From contig CANQPM010000004.1 of assembly GCA_947625775.1 (NCBI GenBank), forward strand, positions 172,527 to 236,526: 64,000 nucleotides of DNA. The letters run 5' to 3'. A program made the translations under genes and the position numbers. The stretch comes from an uncultured Lachnospiraceae bacterium (lineage in GTDB: Bacteria; Bacillota; Clostridia; Lachnospirales; Lachnospiraceae). The notes under the pieces are model-generated. The model saw only the letters and a program-made list of their open reading frames with translations. It was not told the DNA's origin and ran no database searches. This document shows positions 45,399 to 53,544 of this stretch, in pieces; the first letter of the stretch is position 1; each line of letters starts with the position of its first letter.

Positions 45399-46454
45399 CT
45401 TAATGTTTTGGTTTAATGCCTGCCGCAAAACATCAAGGTTATTCTCCATAATGCCAAGATATGATATACCGCCCTCAATATCCTTCCTTGACACAGACTG
45501 CATCGAATTAATCACCAAAACCCGCCCGTTATCCCTGTCAGCATTCTCGACAATCACTCTTGCAAGCCTGCTGTCCGAACCTTCAAGCACCAGAACCGCC
45601 GTCAAATGATGCGCCTTCACAGCCTCTATCAGCGAAGCCACCGTTTCAAAGCTCGCCTCCGTCTCCGCGCTGCACCCCTCAAACGCCGCAAAACATTCTA
45701 TGCCATAATCCTCCGCCATATATCTAAACGGAAACCTGTCCGCAAAAACCAACGCATCCGCAGACGCCGTTTCCACCGCCGCTTCATATTCACTGTCAAG
45801 CGCGCCAAGCTTTTTCAGATACGCCTCGCAATTCTTCTCATACAGCTTTGCATTCCCCGCATCAAGCCGACTAAGCTCATCACAAAGCACCCTCACAATA
45901 TGCTCCGCATTCCTTAACGAAAGCCAGACATGCTCATCATACTCGACAGCATCATAACTATCCGCCTGACCTGCGCCATACTCATACTCCCCATAACTGC
46001 TGCTATGCTTGTCCTCGTGTCCGTCTTCATGACGCTCCCCGCCAATATTCTCCTCCTCGTAAAGCCGCCCTTCAAGCTCGCTCATCATATTAACAGCACA
46101 GACATCACTCCCAGCATCTGCCCTAAGCACGTCCTCAACCCATTTATCAGACTCGCCGCCCACATAAACAAGCATATCACACTCGTAAATCCGCGCTATA
46201 TCAAGCGCCGAAGGCTGATAGCTGTGCAAATCCCCGCCCTTCTCCGTAAGCAACGAAAGCCGAAACCCATCATCATTCCCAGCTATAATCTCCCTAATCC
46301 AGTCATACTGCGGAAAAGTCGTACACACAATGCTTATCTTGCCGTCGTCCGCACCCGCCCCAACTTCGCCGCCGCAGCCCGCCAAAAATACGCCAAATGC
46401 AGCTATATACGCCAATACCACCGCATACGACCTACAAAACTTTCCATCGTCCAT
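45390..46454 (-). CDS. znuA: Zinc-binding lipoprotein of the metal ABC transporter (ZnuA-like)
   Basis: A 354-aa cluster A-I substrate-binding protein. The signal ends in the lipobox AGCGG (FGVFLAGC). Metal ligands expected are His in GGDLHSYQPSALDIARIY, His in YDEHVWLSLRNAEHIVRVLCDEL and a C-terminal acid. Between the first two lies a His- and acid-rich loop (GGERHEDGHEDKHSSSYGEY), the hallmark of zinc-specific members. It delivers zinc to the ZnuB permease. The start has GAAGGAAG four bases before the ATG. Confidence 0.88.
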   Translation of the reverse strand: MDDGKFCRSYAVVLAYIAAFGVFLAGCGGEVGAGADDGKISIVCTTFPQYDWIREIIAGNDDGFRLSLLTEKGGDLHSYQPSALDIARIYECDMLVYVGGESDKWVEDVLRADAGSDVCAVNMMSELEGRLYEEENIGGERHEDGHEDKHSSSYGEYEYGAGQADSYDAVEYDEHVWLSLRNAEHIVRVLCDELSRLDAGNAKLYEKNCEAYLKKLGALDSEYEAAVETASADALVFADRFPFRYMAEDYGIECFAAFEGCSAETEASFETVASLIEAVKAHHLTAVLVLEGSDSRLARVIVENADRDNGRVLVINSMQSVSRKDIEGGISYLGIMENNLDVLRQALNQNIKKH

Positions 46455-46479
46455 TTATCTTCCTTCATTAATATATCTT

Positions 46480-46635
46480 CTAATCTATCTCTTTTTCATC
46501 GATAGACTGACTTTTTTCGTTTGAACATTCGTTTTCATCCCCTCCTAGTATATGATGGACATATTGACCTGACAACACATCATCTATATCCATCAAACTG
46601 AGGGTTTCTCTTAAGGAATCAATTCCTGATATCAT
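46480..46635 (-). CDS. 51-aa ORF overlapping the 72-aa gene upstream of znuA
   Basis: MISGIDSLRETLSLMDIDDV, then LSGQYVHHILGGDENECSNE, ending SQSIDEKEID. Its ATG overlaps the stop of the preceding gene (ATGA at 46635-46632), a layout used for translational coupling, and it ends 25 bases before znuA. It has one Cys and two His. No family recognised; it could also be a chance frame, but the tight spacing on both sides speaks for a gene. Confidence 0.5.
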   Translation of the reverse strand: MISGIDSLRETLSLMDIDDVLSGQYVHHILGGDENECSNEKSQSIDEKEID

Positions 46636-46850
46636 GATAAGCCTTTTCTCTTTCTGAAACTTCTTAAGATATCAGGATCATTTCCTCCAAGAGCCTGACG
46701 CAGCTCTGCATCAGCTTCTCTCATCATTTGTTCGGCCTGACATCCAGGATCATGATTATATGCATCTATCATCAAATCCCGAATTTCCTCCACCTCTTGT
46801 CCAACCTCGTTCATATCAAAATCAAAGTCTTTAATAAAATCTTTTGCCAT
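46632..46850 (-). CDS. 72-aa hypothetical protein
   Basis: An acidic helical protein (FIKDFDFDMNEVGQEVEEIR, EQMMREADAELRQALGGNDP) with a strong AGGAGG site before the ATG. It may be the first gene of the zinc operon since the next frame overlaps it and znuA follows closely. Function unknown. Confidence 0.6.
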   Translation of the reverse strand: MAKDFIKDFDFDMNEVGQEVEEIRDLMIDAYNHDPGCQAEQMMREADAELRQALGGNDPDILRSFRKRKGLS

Positions 46851-46964
46851 AATAAATACCTCCTTTTTTATATTTTTTCTTCATTATATATCTATACATC
46901 TATACATAGAAGCAATATAAAACCTCACTTACATACTGCCAACAAAGCAGCCCGAGCAGGGGCA

Positions 46965-47110
46965 TATACCCCATGAAGACCTTTGGGAAGCGTCGGTACT
47001 TAGTGAAATAAGCTGTAAAAGCGTAGCTCCTTTTACAGCGCAGTCGAGCTTAGTACCGCTACGCTTTCCACTAAGCGCAAGCGGGTCTGAATGGGATGTG
47101 TAACACTCCT
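46965..47110. repeat. GC-rich nested-palindrome element
   Basis: An outer pair (GGAAGCGTCGGTACTTAG at 46986-47003 with GTACCGCTACGCTTTCC near 47055-47071), a second pair (GGTACTTAG/GCTTAGTACC) and an inner stem CTGTAAAAG/CTTTTACAG (about 47011-47040) nest into one structure. The composition is unlike the flanks. It has the look of a dispersed intergenic REP-like element or a structured RNA. The minus ORF over it is probably not a gene. Confidence 0.55.
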
Positions 47111-47139
47111 TGGGCGACCTCATGCGCCACAGTACAGTC

Positions 47140-48861
47140 TCACCCAACCCCAATATAATCCGCAATCACACCCCAAACAGCCACATCCTCAATCCCAAGC
47201 TTCCAGCACGCCACGCCCGCAATCTCCTGCGCCCGCATAACCTGCAGCTTAACCCGTATCGACTCCAAATCCTCAAGCCAGCACTGGTACAGCGTACCAT
47301 CCCCCGTTTGATACTCCACATAATTCTGGCAATACTCATCAGACCACACAGGCTCAACCCCATTCTTGTTAATCCATTCCTGCTCCGATGCCATAGTAAG
47401 CGTAGACGCATTAAGCCCGCCTGCTCCCGAAGACCACACCCTCGTATAAAACGGAATGGCATTTATAATCTTCTCCTGAGGTACGACCTCTTTTGTGTGC
47501 GTTATTCCATCCTCCACAAAGTTAATCGAGGCATTCGAGCCCGCCGCGCCGCCGCCGACATAATACTCATCATACGCCATTATAATGAAGTAATCAACAA
47601 CAATCCCCTGCTCCTTGCGGTTGTAATGCGCCGTGTACTCCGTAGGCACATAGTTGTCCACTGAAAGCACCACGCCGCGCTTTCCCGTTTCAACGGACAG
47701 CTCGCGCAGAAACTGCACAAAATGAGGCCCCGCGTCGCTCTTTACCTTTTCAAAATCTATATTAATGCCGTCAAGCCCAAAGCTGTCCACCTGAGCCATA
47801 AGCCCGTCTATCAGATTTTTCCTGTTGGCAGACGAGGACAAAAGCTCGACAAAATCTATATTCACGCCATACAAATCCTCACTGTCCACATCTGTCACCA
47901 GAGCCCAAACCTCTATGCCCAGCTCGTGCGCCTTTGACACATACGAAGCGTTTGCAAGGCTTGAAAAACCGCCGCTGTTGTCAGTAAGGCGGAACCATGT
48001 AGGCGAAAGCACATTGATTCCCTGCGTATTCCTAAGCGCACTGGCAAGCTTCTCGCCGTTCTGCTCCTCAAAAACCTGATGAAACGCAAGATTTATCATG
48101 CCGTCTTTTTTCACGCTGTCATAAACAATCTCCGTAAAGCCCGAATTATTCTGACGCTGCCCGATAGACGCGCCCTCAAGCCGCTTATTTTCCACATATC
48201 CGATAAAAGCGTCGCTTGTCTTAACCTTAGACCAGTTTTCAAGCTGCTCTAAAAGCTCTACCTTTTCGCCTTTTTCAAGCTCCCTCAATATCGGGCTCTT
48301 TACTCCACCCTGATAGCGAAGCGCCGTGTCCTTCTTCACGCCAGTCTCGGTGTAGCTGTCCCACTGCGTATAAACCTGCATATGAAGCGGCTCGTCATAC
48401 AGCGAATATTCAAGCTCCGCATATCTTTTCACATAATCCGCCGCAATATAGAGCGTGTCCCCGTCATAAAATGCCGCCTTATAGCCCAAATCGCTGCCTT
48501 CATCGGAAACATACATCATATTGCTGTTCTCGCCTATGTCAATCCTGATTACGTCAGTGTCCGTCGTAAAAAGCAGCACCTGCTCAGCGCTGTTTACATA
48601 AAACCTGTCCGTAAAATACCTGCAGACCGTAGGCAGGTCAAAGTAGCATACTCCGTCACGCAGCTTTGCCTTCTCGTCTACAAGCTCGTCCTGAAGCACC
48701 ACGGCTATCTCATCATCACCCTGTAAATTAAAATACTCATCTAAATCCGCTTTTTCCTTGGAATAGGAATACCTATCCAGTATCTTCGCGCCAAATGCAG
48801 CCGCCGCCACTATAATAATAAGAACGACTGCAAGAAGCGCCGTTAAAAATTTCTTCTTCAT
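47140..48861 (-). CDS. GH18 glycoside hydrolase with stalk and SH3 domains
   Basis: The start is taken as ATG at 48861 (MKKKFLTALLAVVLIIIVA), giving about 573 aa with an N-terminal membrane anchor. Next come a copper-amine-oxidase-stalk-like part (LPTVCRYFTDRFYVNSAEQV, about residues 75-165) and an SH3 domain (about 185-230). The GH18 barrel has FGLDGINIDFEKV (catalytic Glu in DGxNIDFE), VVLSVDNYVP and DYFIIMAYDEYY. Such proteins cut peptidoglycan N-acetylglucosaminyl bonds and are often linked to spores or the cell wall. Confidence 0.85.
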   Translation of the reverse strand: MKKKFLTALLAVVLIIIVAAAAFGAKILDRYSYSKEKADLDEYFNLQGDDEIAVVLQDELVDEKAKLRDGVCYFDLPTVCRYFTDRFYVNSAEQVLLFTTDTDVIRIDIGENSNMMYVSDEGSDLGYKAAFYDGDTLYIAADYVKRYAELEYSLYDEPLHMQVYTQWDSYTETGVKKDTALRYQGGVKSPILRELEKGEKVELLEQLENWSKVKTSDAFIGYVENKRLEGASIGQRQNNSGFTEIVYDSVKKDGMINLAFHQVFEEQNGEKLASALRNTQGINVLSPTWFRLTDNSGGFSSLANASYVSKAHELGIEVWALVTDVDSEDLYGVNIDFVELLSSSANRKNLIDGLMAQVDSFGLDGINIDFEKVKSDAGPHFVQFLRELSVETGKRGVVLSVDNYVPTEYTAHYNRKEQGIVVDYFIIMAYDEYYVGGGAAGSNASINFVEDGITHTKEVVPQEKIINAIPFYTRVWSSGAGGLNASTLTMASEQEWINKNGVEPVWSDEYCQNYVEYQTGDGTLYQCWLEDLESIRVKLQVMRAQEIAGVACWKLGIEDVAVWGVIADYIGVG

Positions 48862-48876
48862 TTGGCTACCTCCCAA

Positions 48877-49344
48877 TCGTTCTCATTATAGCAAAATATT
48901 ATTATGTAGTCATTACCATAATTGCTGTTTTATAAAATTTTTAAGAATTTTCCGCTTGCCTGTTAATGCAAGGCCGCATATGATACACATAGAGGGACCT
49001 GAAATTTCCTATTTATTCTATTTTTAATTCATATTTGGCAAGACCATCAACAGGCATAAAAACCAAAGCCCAAAAGGTAATTTTTGTGATATATAAAATA
49101 TTTTTGCAAAAGATGTCCGAACCTGTACCATTATTTAAAAAAATGTTGTATAATGTAATTGCAAATGTAATGTATGGAAAAATATTTTTTTGAAAATATT
49201 TTTTCCGCGGCAGCGCAAGCTAATAAGACAACGGGAAAAATGCGCTTGCGCCGCCCGCCTGTAAATTTAAAATTTTTAAGCCTCCAGTCCGTACTGATTA
49301 GTCCTTGAAACACCTTACACAAATTATTAGCACATTTTTAGAAA
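48877..49344. other. Intergenic stretch without a supportable gene
   Basis: AT-rich DNA with one GC-rich imperfect inverted repeat (GCGGCAGCGCAAGC near 49206 and GCGCTTGCGCCGC near 49241). A minus frame 49131-49322 has no ribosome binding site and reads through this repeat, so it is not accepted. Confidence 0.5.
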
Positions 49345-49345
49345 A

Positions 49346-49392
49346 TATGCAAATCGAAATGTAAAAATTCGCTCGAAATGTAAAAATTAATA
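49346..49392 (-). repeat. Isolated paired aatttttacatttc boxes
   Basis: On the minus strand the two boxes, about 20 bases apart and followed by cgattt, match the left end of the Rpn elements at 2878 and 8912. No Rpn gene follows, so this is either a solo end of a deleted element or an independent binding site. Confidence 0.6.
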
Positions 49393-49456
49393 CAAAATTT
49401 TTAAAAAACAGGCGGACTGAACTTATAAATTTTTTGCAAACAGTGCCTTAATGGTA

Positions 49457-49485
49457 TTGACTTAGACAGGTTCACAGTATAAGAT
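49457..49485 (+). promoter_or_regulatory. Promoter of mecA
   Basis: TTGACT (49457-49462), 17-base spacer, TAAGAT (49480-49485), about 85 bases before the ATG at 49572. Confidence 0.65.
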
Positions 49486-49571
49486 AAGTGGGAAGGACAC
49501 GGACATTACAAAAAGCGTTAATTGGTAGCGAGTTGTATATTTGAGCCGCTAAGGCGGCATGGAGGGATGTT

Positions 49572-50366
49572 ATGAAAATTGAAAAGGTAAACGACCATCA
49601 AATTCGCTGCACGCTCACAAAGGCCGACCTTGCAGACCGTGAGCTTAAAATCAGCGAGCTTGCATATGGCACAGAGAAGGCAAAAACCCTTTTCCGTGAT
49701 ATGATGCAGCAGGCTTCTTATGAGTTTGGATTTGATGCTGAGGATATACCGCTTATGATTGAGGCGATTCCTTTAAATTCAGAATGTATAGTTTTGATAA
49801 TCACCAAGGTTGAAGATCCCGAGGAGCTTGACACCAGATTTTCAAAATTTGCGCCCTCTGTCCACGACGAGGAGGACGACGAATATGAATATGACGAGGA
49901 GGAGCCCGACTTTACAAAAACACTTGCCGATAATCTGCTTAAATACCTTCCTTCCACTGCGGAAGATGTGATTGATTTGTTTAAGAAAATTCAGGAAAAC
50001 TACGGCGCCGCGCTTAACAATAATACTCAGGCTCCTACAGGCGACACACAGCCCAAGCTTCCGGTTAAGTTTGACCTGACGCGCGTATATTCCTTTGCGG
50101 ACTTAAATCAGGTTATACGGCTTGCAGGCATTTTGGAGCCGTATTATCACGGCGTAAATTCGCTTTACAAAAACGACAGAAATTCAAGCTATATGCTTGT
50201 TGTCTCGCAGACAGACCACACGCCTGAGGAGTTCAACAAAATATGCAATATCCTGTCAGAGTACGGCACTCTTGAAAAATTTGACGCGGCAAACGAGGCG
50301 TATTTGGAAGAACATTTCGAGCTTGTGATAAAGGATAAGGCCATACAGTCGTTGGCGTTGGTTTAG
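49572..50366 (+). CDS. mecA: Adaptor protein MecA
   Basis: A 264-aa protein with the MecA N-terminal start MKIEKVNDHQIRCTLTKADL and ISELAYGTEKAKTLFRDMMQ, an acidic linker (HDEEDDEYEYDEEEPDFT, about residues 97-115) and a C-terminal domain (RVYSFADLNQVIRLAGILEP, SSYMLVVSQTDHTPEEFNKI). MecA links substrates to the ClpC unfoldase for ClpCP proteolysis. GGAGG lies five bases before the ATG. It is a single-gene transcript with its own promoter and terminator. Confidence 0.88.
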   Translation: MKIEKVNDHQIRCTLTKADLADRELKISELAYGTEKAKTLFRDMMQQASYEFGFDAEDIPLMIEAIPLNSECIVLIITKVEDPEELDTRFSKFAPSVHDEEDDEYEYDEEEPDFTKTLADNLLKYLPSTAEDVIDLFKKIQENYGAALNNNTQAPTGDTQPKLPVKFDLTRVYSFADLNQVIRLAGILEPYYHGVNSLYKNDRNSSYMLVVSQTDHTPEEFNKICNILSEYGTLEKFDAANEAYLEEHFELVIKDKAIQSLALV

Positions 50367-50375
50367 GAACAATTG

Positions 50376-50415
50376 AAAGGCGGAGCTGCCTGATAAAGGG
50401 CAGCTCCGCTTTTTG
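50376..50415 (+). terminator. mecA terminator
   Basis: GCGGAGCTGCC (50380-50390) and GGCAGCTCCGC (50399-50409) followed by TTTTT. Confidence 0.92.
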
Positions 50416-50470
50416 TATGCGTGTGAAAAAATTTCTGTACACATGCCAGCAGGTATGAGCTTCGCCTTTC

Positions 50471-50795
50471 TTAGCCTTTCTTAGCCTGTCTAGTCATTCT
50501 TGTTTTGGGAAATACTACCGAAAGCGGTGTTCTATAAATATACGAAACTCCGTATTCAACTCCATCCATAATTCTTAATAAATGGCAATACCGTCCTCTC
50601 TCAGGGGATTATATGACTAAAGTTAATTTAAAAATTTGTTCTGCCATATTGGTTTCTATTTTGTCAACTGCTTTTACTAATTTCTTCCTCATAATTTTTT
50701 CTCGAATAACCTCATTTCCATTGAAATTGATTAACAGCTCTTTCGGTCAGAGATTATCATGGCAATACTTCATTGCTAATAGAGCTTAACAATAT
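50471..50795 (-). pseudogene. Unidentified decayed gene between mecA and cluster B
   Basis: One minus frame reads LLAMKYCHDNL, stop, PKELLINFNGNEVIREKIMR, KLVKAVDKIETNMAEQIF, KLTLVI, stop (50609-50611), SPERGRYCHLLRIMDGVEYG, VSYIYRTPLSVVFPKTRM and a stop at 50471-50473. The pieces stay in register and are protein-like, so this is probably a gene with two nonsense changes and no surviving start. A 10-bp duplication (cttagccttt) lies at its end. The family is not recognised. Confidence 0.45.
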
Positions 50796-51058
50796 CGCCT
50801 ATATCGTTAAGCATGTTTATGATGCATGTAATTTAGTTTAGTTATGATGGAAATTTTTTAGTATATATTTTTTGGATTATTTAAAAAGTGAAAAATAACA
50901 GAAATATTGCAGCAATTACAATGCTTTGCTGGCGGTCTTGGATAAAAATTTTTTATAATTTTTATCTATTTTTTGTTTTTGCTGTCGCCTGCGAGTATGA
51001 CGAAAGGTGGTTAATCCGCATGTTTACAGCATTTGCGCTGTATTGCTATTTGCAATAT

Positions 51059-51543
51059 GTGAAAAGCTCGGGATAACAAGTGTCCCCGTGAGGACAAACC
51101 CTGAGCTGAGACCGTCCAGGCTGTTTAAGAGCATATGGGGGTACGTCAAGAAGTCGGTGGTGACGATACTGCGGGCGTATATGATGTACAAGCCGCTCAA
51201 GTGCTTCACGTTCCTTATGCTGCCGCCCATGGCGCTGGGGGTTGGGTACATACTGAGGTATTTCTGGTTTGTGTTCAGGGGGACGGCAACGGGGCATGTA
51301 CAGTCGCTGATACTGGCGTGCATGCTGCTGATTATCGGGTTTTTGACTTTTATGATAGGGCTCATGGCTGACACGCTTGCGGCAAACAGGAGGCTGCTGG
51401 AGGACACGCAGTACCATGTGCGCAGGACGGAGTATGACGCGCTGTATCTGCAGCAGAAGGTTGAGAAAGAGGCTGTGAGGACCTATCGGGTTGTGGGGGA
51501 AACGCAGCAGCGCGAGGATGAGCGGAGCAGCTCTGCTATATAG
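51059..51543 (+). pseudogene. GT2 C-terminal half, 5'-truncated copy in cluster B
   Basis: The sequence from KLGITSVPVRTNPEL to the end is identical in protein to the last 161 residues of the GT2 at 36476-37516. The catalytic GT-A part is absent. The upstream bases 50888-51058 are unrelated and give a short hydrophobic frame (IFYNFYLFFVFAVACEYDER) that enters the repeat out of register. As it stands it cannot make an active GT2. Confidence 0.85.
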
Positions 51544-51632
51544 CCGAAAGGCTTTATATAGATTGTTTAATTAAAGTACGGCACCTTGACAACTGCATAC
51601 TTTGCATTAGGAAAAAAATGTTGTGAAAAGCA
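51059..51632 (+). repeat. Long inverted repeat, copy B
   Basis: Partner of 36387-36960. It begins at gtgaaaagctcgg, runs through the GT2 end, the hairpin ctatatagccgaaaggctt (51536-51554 and onwards to 51561) and into the AAA promoter; weaker similarity continues through the AAA and GT4 genes. Confidence 0.9.
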
Positions 51633-51649
51633 TACTGAGCGGCTATAAT
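51621..51649 (+). promoter_or_regulatory. Promoter of the AAA gene, cluster B
   Basis: TTGTGA (51621-51626), 17-base spacer, TATAAT (51644-51649), 50 bases before the ATG at 51700. Confidence 0.65.
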
Positions 51650-51699
51650 GGGATTGTAGGGTAAAAACGGTTTCATTAACGGCGGGGAGGGAAGGATAT

Positions 51700-53409
51700 A
51701 TGCAGCAGATACCGGCTTTAGGATACCAGAATTATGAGGAAGTCATAACGGAGAACATATTTTATATAGACAAGACGGGGTTCATAAGCGAATGGTGGGA
51801 GTACAAGGATAAGGTGACGCTGATAACGAGGCCGCGTAGGTTTGGGAAGACGCTCAACCTCAGCACGGTTGAGTGCTTCTTTTCCAATAAATATGCGGGG
51901 AAGGGAAGCCTGTTTGAGGGTAAATCGGTATGGGAAGCGAAAAATGATGACGGGACATATAAGTACAGGCATCTTCAGGGGACGTTCCCTGTGATATTTC
52001 TGAGCTTTGCGAATATTAAAGCAGTGAATTATGAGAAGATGGAGTATAAGATAACGGAAATAATTGCCAGATTATATGAGCAGCACAGATACCTGCTGGA
52101 AGGTGACCTGCTGAGTCCGAATGAAAAACGCTATTATGAGCAGATATGCCCCGGCATGCGGGATGAAGTCGCGGCAGGAGCTGTTAATGCTATCTCTGAT
52201 TTTCTGTACCGTTATTATGGCAGGGATGTCATTATTCTGCTTGACGAATATGACACGCCGATGCAGGAAGCGTGGCTGTCAGGCTACTGGGATGAGGCAG
52301 TTGAGTTTTTCAGAGGGCTCTTCAATTCCACCTTTAAGACAAACGACCATATATACCGCGGAATAATTACAGGCATCACAAGGATCTCAAAGGAGAGCAT
52401 CTTTTCTGGGCTGAACAATCTGGCGGTAATTACGACAACATCCGATAAATATGCATCATGTTTTGGACTGTCAGAGGAGGATGTTTTTTCGGCGCTTGAC
52501 AGAAATGGGCTGGGGATGGAGAAAGCAAATGTAAAAAAGTGGTATGACGGCTTTACCTTTGGCACTCATACAGATATCTACAATCCATGGTCTATCCTAT
52601 CATTTATCAACAGCGGCGGCCGTTATGGCGCGTATTGGTCAAATACAAGCGGCAATGAGCTTGTAAATGTTTTGGTCAAAAAAGGCAGCCCTATAATTAA
52701 GCAGACTATGGAAGAACTTTTAAGCGGCAAAAGCTTTAATGCTGAAATTGATGAGCAGGTTGTATTTAATCAACTTACTGGAAATGCAAGCGCTGTATGG
52801 AGCCTGCTACTAGCGACAGGGTATCTCAGGGTTGACAGACTTGTCCAAATTGGGGAACACAAAAAGAACTTATATACCATGCGCCTTACTAATATGGAAG
52901 TGAAAATTATGTTCTCAGATATGGTAAAGGGATGGTTTTCAGAAAGCTCGGAAACAGATTATAACGACTTTATCAAGGCTCTGCTGATAAACGACAAAAA
53001 GGCCATGAACCGCTATATGAATAAGGTTGCCCTTGCCACCTTCAGCAGCTTTGACGCGGGGAACAAGCCTTCCGAATATTCAGAGCCCGAACGCTTCTAC
53101 CACGGCTTCGTGCTGGGGCTTATGGTAGACCTTGCGGACAGGTATTCCATCACCTCAAACCGCGAAAGCGGATTCGGACGGTATGACGTGATGCTTGAAC
53201 CGCTGAATGAGAAGGATGATGCGATAATCATAGAGTTTAAGGTCTATGACCCTGATGATGAGAAGACACTTGACGACACAGTGAAAAATGCACTAAGTCA
53301 GATAGAGGAGAAATGCTACGTCGCCTCGCTTGAGGCTAAGGGGATAACGCCTGAAAGGATACGCAAGTATGGGTTTGCATTTCGCGGGAAGGAATGTCGT
53401 ATAGGGTAA
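51700..53409 (+). CDS. AAA-ATPase-like / PD-(D/E)XK protein (cluster B copy)
   Basis: A 569-aa protein with the same plan as 34612-36321: ALGYQNYEEVITENIFYIDK, P-loop RPRRFGKTLNL, VIILLDEYDTPMQEAW and a C-terminal SGFGRYDVMLEPL and IIIEFKVYD. The ends are almost identical to the cluster A copy. The part between residues 110 and 175 differs much more, so recombination or selection has acted on that segment. Its place right after the GT2 end is the same in both clusters. Confidence 0.85.
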   Translation: MQQIPALGYQNYEEVITENIFYIDKTGFISEWWEYKDKVTLITRPRRFGKTLNLSTVECFFSNKYAGKGSLFEGKSVWEAKNDDGTYKYRHLQGTFPVIFLSFANIKAVNYEKMEYKITEIIARLYEQHRYLLEGDLLSPNEKRYYEQICPGMRDEVAAGAVNAISDFLYRYYGRDVIILLDEYDTPMQEAWLSGYWDEAVEFFRGLFNSTFKTNDHIYRGIITGITRISKESIFSGLNNLAVITTTSDKYASCFGLSEEDVFSALDRNGLGMEKANVKKWYDGFTFGTHTDIYNPWSILSFINSGGRYGAYWSNTSGNELVNVLVKKGSPIIKQTMEELLSGKSFNAEIDEQVVFNQLTGNASAVWSLLLATGYLRVDRLVQIGEHKKNLYTMRLTNMEVKIMFSDMVKGWFSESSETDYNDFIKALLINDKKAMNRYMNKVALATFSSFDAGNKPSEYSEPERFYHGFVLGLMVDLADRYSITSNRESGFGRYDVMLEPLNEKDDAIIIEFKVYDPDDEKTLDDTVKNALSQIEEKCYVASLEAKGITPERIRKYGFAFRGKECRIG

Positions 53410-53477
53410 AGGGGATAGCGAAAACAATATTTAAAAATACAAAATAACAAAAATTGAACAAAATAAAAAATAAAGGG

Positions 53478-53540
53478 AAAACTCCCAATGCAAAGTATGC
53501 AGTTGTCAGATGACACAGAATACTTTGCATTGGGAGTTTT
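53478..53540 (+). repeat. Perfect palindromic element holding the GT4 ribosome binding site (copy B)
   Basis: Perfect 21-bp arms (53478-53498 and 53520-53540) with an inner tgtca/tgaca pair. The right arm ends TGGGAGTTTT and two more T bases follow, then GTG at 53545. The GGGAG (53532-53536) is eight bases from the GTG. Half copies of the arm (aatgcaaagtatgcagttgt) lie in the long inverted repeats at about 36412 and 51590. Confidence 0.75.
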
Positions 53541-53544
53541 TTGC

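Noticed and set aside
46929..47165. 78-aa minus-strand ORF downstream of the small genes
   Set aside because: It runs through the nested palindrome element, has no ribosome binding site and an odd composition; the DNA structure explains the open frame.
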